Positions 5,728 through 6,307 of a stretch of DNA of 6,307 nucleotides are shown here, in pieces. Source of the DNA: an uncultured Clostridia bacterium (lineage in GTDB: Bacteria > Bacillota > Clostridia > TANB77 > CAG-508); assembly GCA_944391895.1 (NCBI GenBank), contig CALXVF010000070.1:1-6307 (forward strand). The letters run 5' to 3'. The position numbers were made by a program, and so were the translations under genes. Numbering within the stretch: the first letter of the stretch is position 1; each line of letters begins with the position of its first letter. Under the pieces are notes generated by a model, which worked only from the letters and a program-made list of their open reading frames with translations, did not search any database and had not been told where the DNA came from.

Positions 5728-5756
5728 TAGATTTTTTTAGATAATTGTAGTATAAT
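5728..5756 (+). promoter_or_regulatory. Promoter of leuS
   Basis: A perfect TATAAT -10 box is at 5751-5756; a weak -35 (TAGATT, 5728-5733) sits 17 bp upstream. The start point near 5763 gives a leader of only about 36 nt. The ribosome site AAGGAA (5786-5791) is seven bases before the ATG. No T-box leader fits in so short a leader, and no T-box consensus was seen. Confidence 0.5.
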
Positions 5757-5798
5757 ATTACCATAAAATTTTACGGAAATAAGGGAAGGAAGAGATTT

Positions 5799-6307
5799 AT
5801 GTACAACTTTAAAGAAGTAGAACCTAAGTGGCAAAAATATTGGGACGAAAATGAAACATTCAAAACAGACACATGGGATTTTTCAAAACCAAAATACTAT
5901 GCTTTAGATATGTTTCCATATCCATCAGGACAAGGATTACATGTAGGCCATCCAGAAGGATATACAGCAACAGATATAATTTGCAGAATGAAAAGAATGC
6001 AAGGGTATAATGTACTTCATCCAATGGGTTGGGATGCATTTGGGCTTCCTGCCGAACAATATGCAATAAAAACAGGAAATCATCCAGAAGGATTCACAAA
6101 AAAGAATATAGAAACATTTAAAAGACAACTTAAAATGTTAGGATTTTCATTTGACTGGAGTAAGGAAATTTCCACATGTGACCCTTCTTATTATAAATGG
6201 ACACAATGGATTTTTAAACAATTATATCTTGACGGTTTAGCTAAATTTGTAGATATGCCTGTAAATTGGTGCGAAGAATTAGGAACAGTTCTTTCAAATG
6301 ATGAAGT
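5799..6307 (+). CDS. leuS: Leucyl-tRNA synthetase, N-terminal part (runs off the window)
   Basis: The first 169 codons of a class I aminoacyl-tRNA synthetase that charges tRNA-Leu; the full protein is normally about 800 residues, so roughly a fifth is present. The start of the Rossmann catalytic domain is clear: YYALDMFPYPSG (33-44), the HIGH-type ATP motif HVGH (48-51), followed by PEGYTATD, then HPMGWDAFGLPAEQYA (74-89), FDWSKEI (118-124), YYKWTQWIF (131-139) and VNWC (155-158) just before the CP1 editing insertion. These match bacterial LeuS closely. The ATG is preceded by an AAGGAAG ribosome site. The gene is open to the end of the window because of the cut, not a defect. The KMSKS motif and editing domain lie outside. 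Confidence 0.97.
   Translation, partial: MYNFKEVEPKWQKYWDENETFKTDTWDFSKPKYYALDMFPYPSGQGLHVGHPEGYTATDIICRMKRMQGYNVLHPMGWDAFGLPAEQYAIKTGNHPEGFTKKNIETFKRQLKMLGFSFDWSKEISTCDPSYYKWTQWIFKQLYLDGLAKFVDMPVNWCEELGTVLSNDE

Noticed and set aside
5614..5798. T-box riboswitch before leuS
   Set aside because: No conserved T-box sequence, specifier stem or terminator hairpin was found, and the promoter is too close to the start codon.
5860..6128. Two overlapping minus-strand open frames opposite leuS
   Set aside because: They are antisense to highly conserved LeuS sequence and encode Cys/Tyr/Leu-rich strings typical of shadow frames.

Overview
This is a very AT-rich window with standard-code genes (Trp is TGG, stops are TAA/TAG, Arg is mostly AGA) and strong AAGGAG-type ribosome binding sites. 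It looks like a low-GC Firmicute, most likely an anaerobic Clostridia-type bacterium. Two iron-sulfur proteins (a family 4 uracil-DNA glycosylase and a GltD-like flavoprotein) fit an anaerobic lifestyle. The genus cannot be named from the window.

Layout. Bases 1-279 are non-coding. They hold a GC-rich-cored palindromic element (64-147), an imperfect outer palindrome around it, a 12-bp direct repeat and a good sigma-A-type promoter (224-252). From 280 to 4383 a tight five-gene operon runs on the + strand with gaps of 1-17 bp: a PgeF/YfiH-type multicopper-fold enzyme, an S66 L,D-carboxypeptidase, a family 4 uracil-DNA glycosylase, an ADP-ribose-pyrophosphatase-like Nudix hydrolase, and a stand-alone GltD-like NADPH oxidoreductase. 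The convergent gap 4384-4518 holds a second copy of the palindromic element in opposite orientation. A minus-strand gene (4519-5613) encodes an unrecognised 364-residue protein with a gluzincin-like HExxH plus downstream NEG motif. A 185-bp divergent promoter region follows, then the 5' end of leuS (5799 to the window edge).

How the genes fit together. The operon looks like housekeeping, repair and recycling: two cell-wall-linked enzymes, a base-excision enzyme, a nucleotide-pool cleaner and a redox enzyme. Tight packing suggests co-transcription from the promoter before pgeF. No mobile-element protein, CRISPR array, tRNA or rRNA is visible.

The most interesting feature is the repeated element. 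Its two copies share a 39-nt core of identical length, conserved except in the apical hairpin. The flanking arms differ between copies but remain self-complementary through paired substitutions. G-U and tandem G-A pairs suggest the functional strand is + for copy 1 and - for copy 2. It could be a dispersed structured RNA, a REP/MITE-like element or an unusual 3'-end element; the window alone cannot decide.
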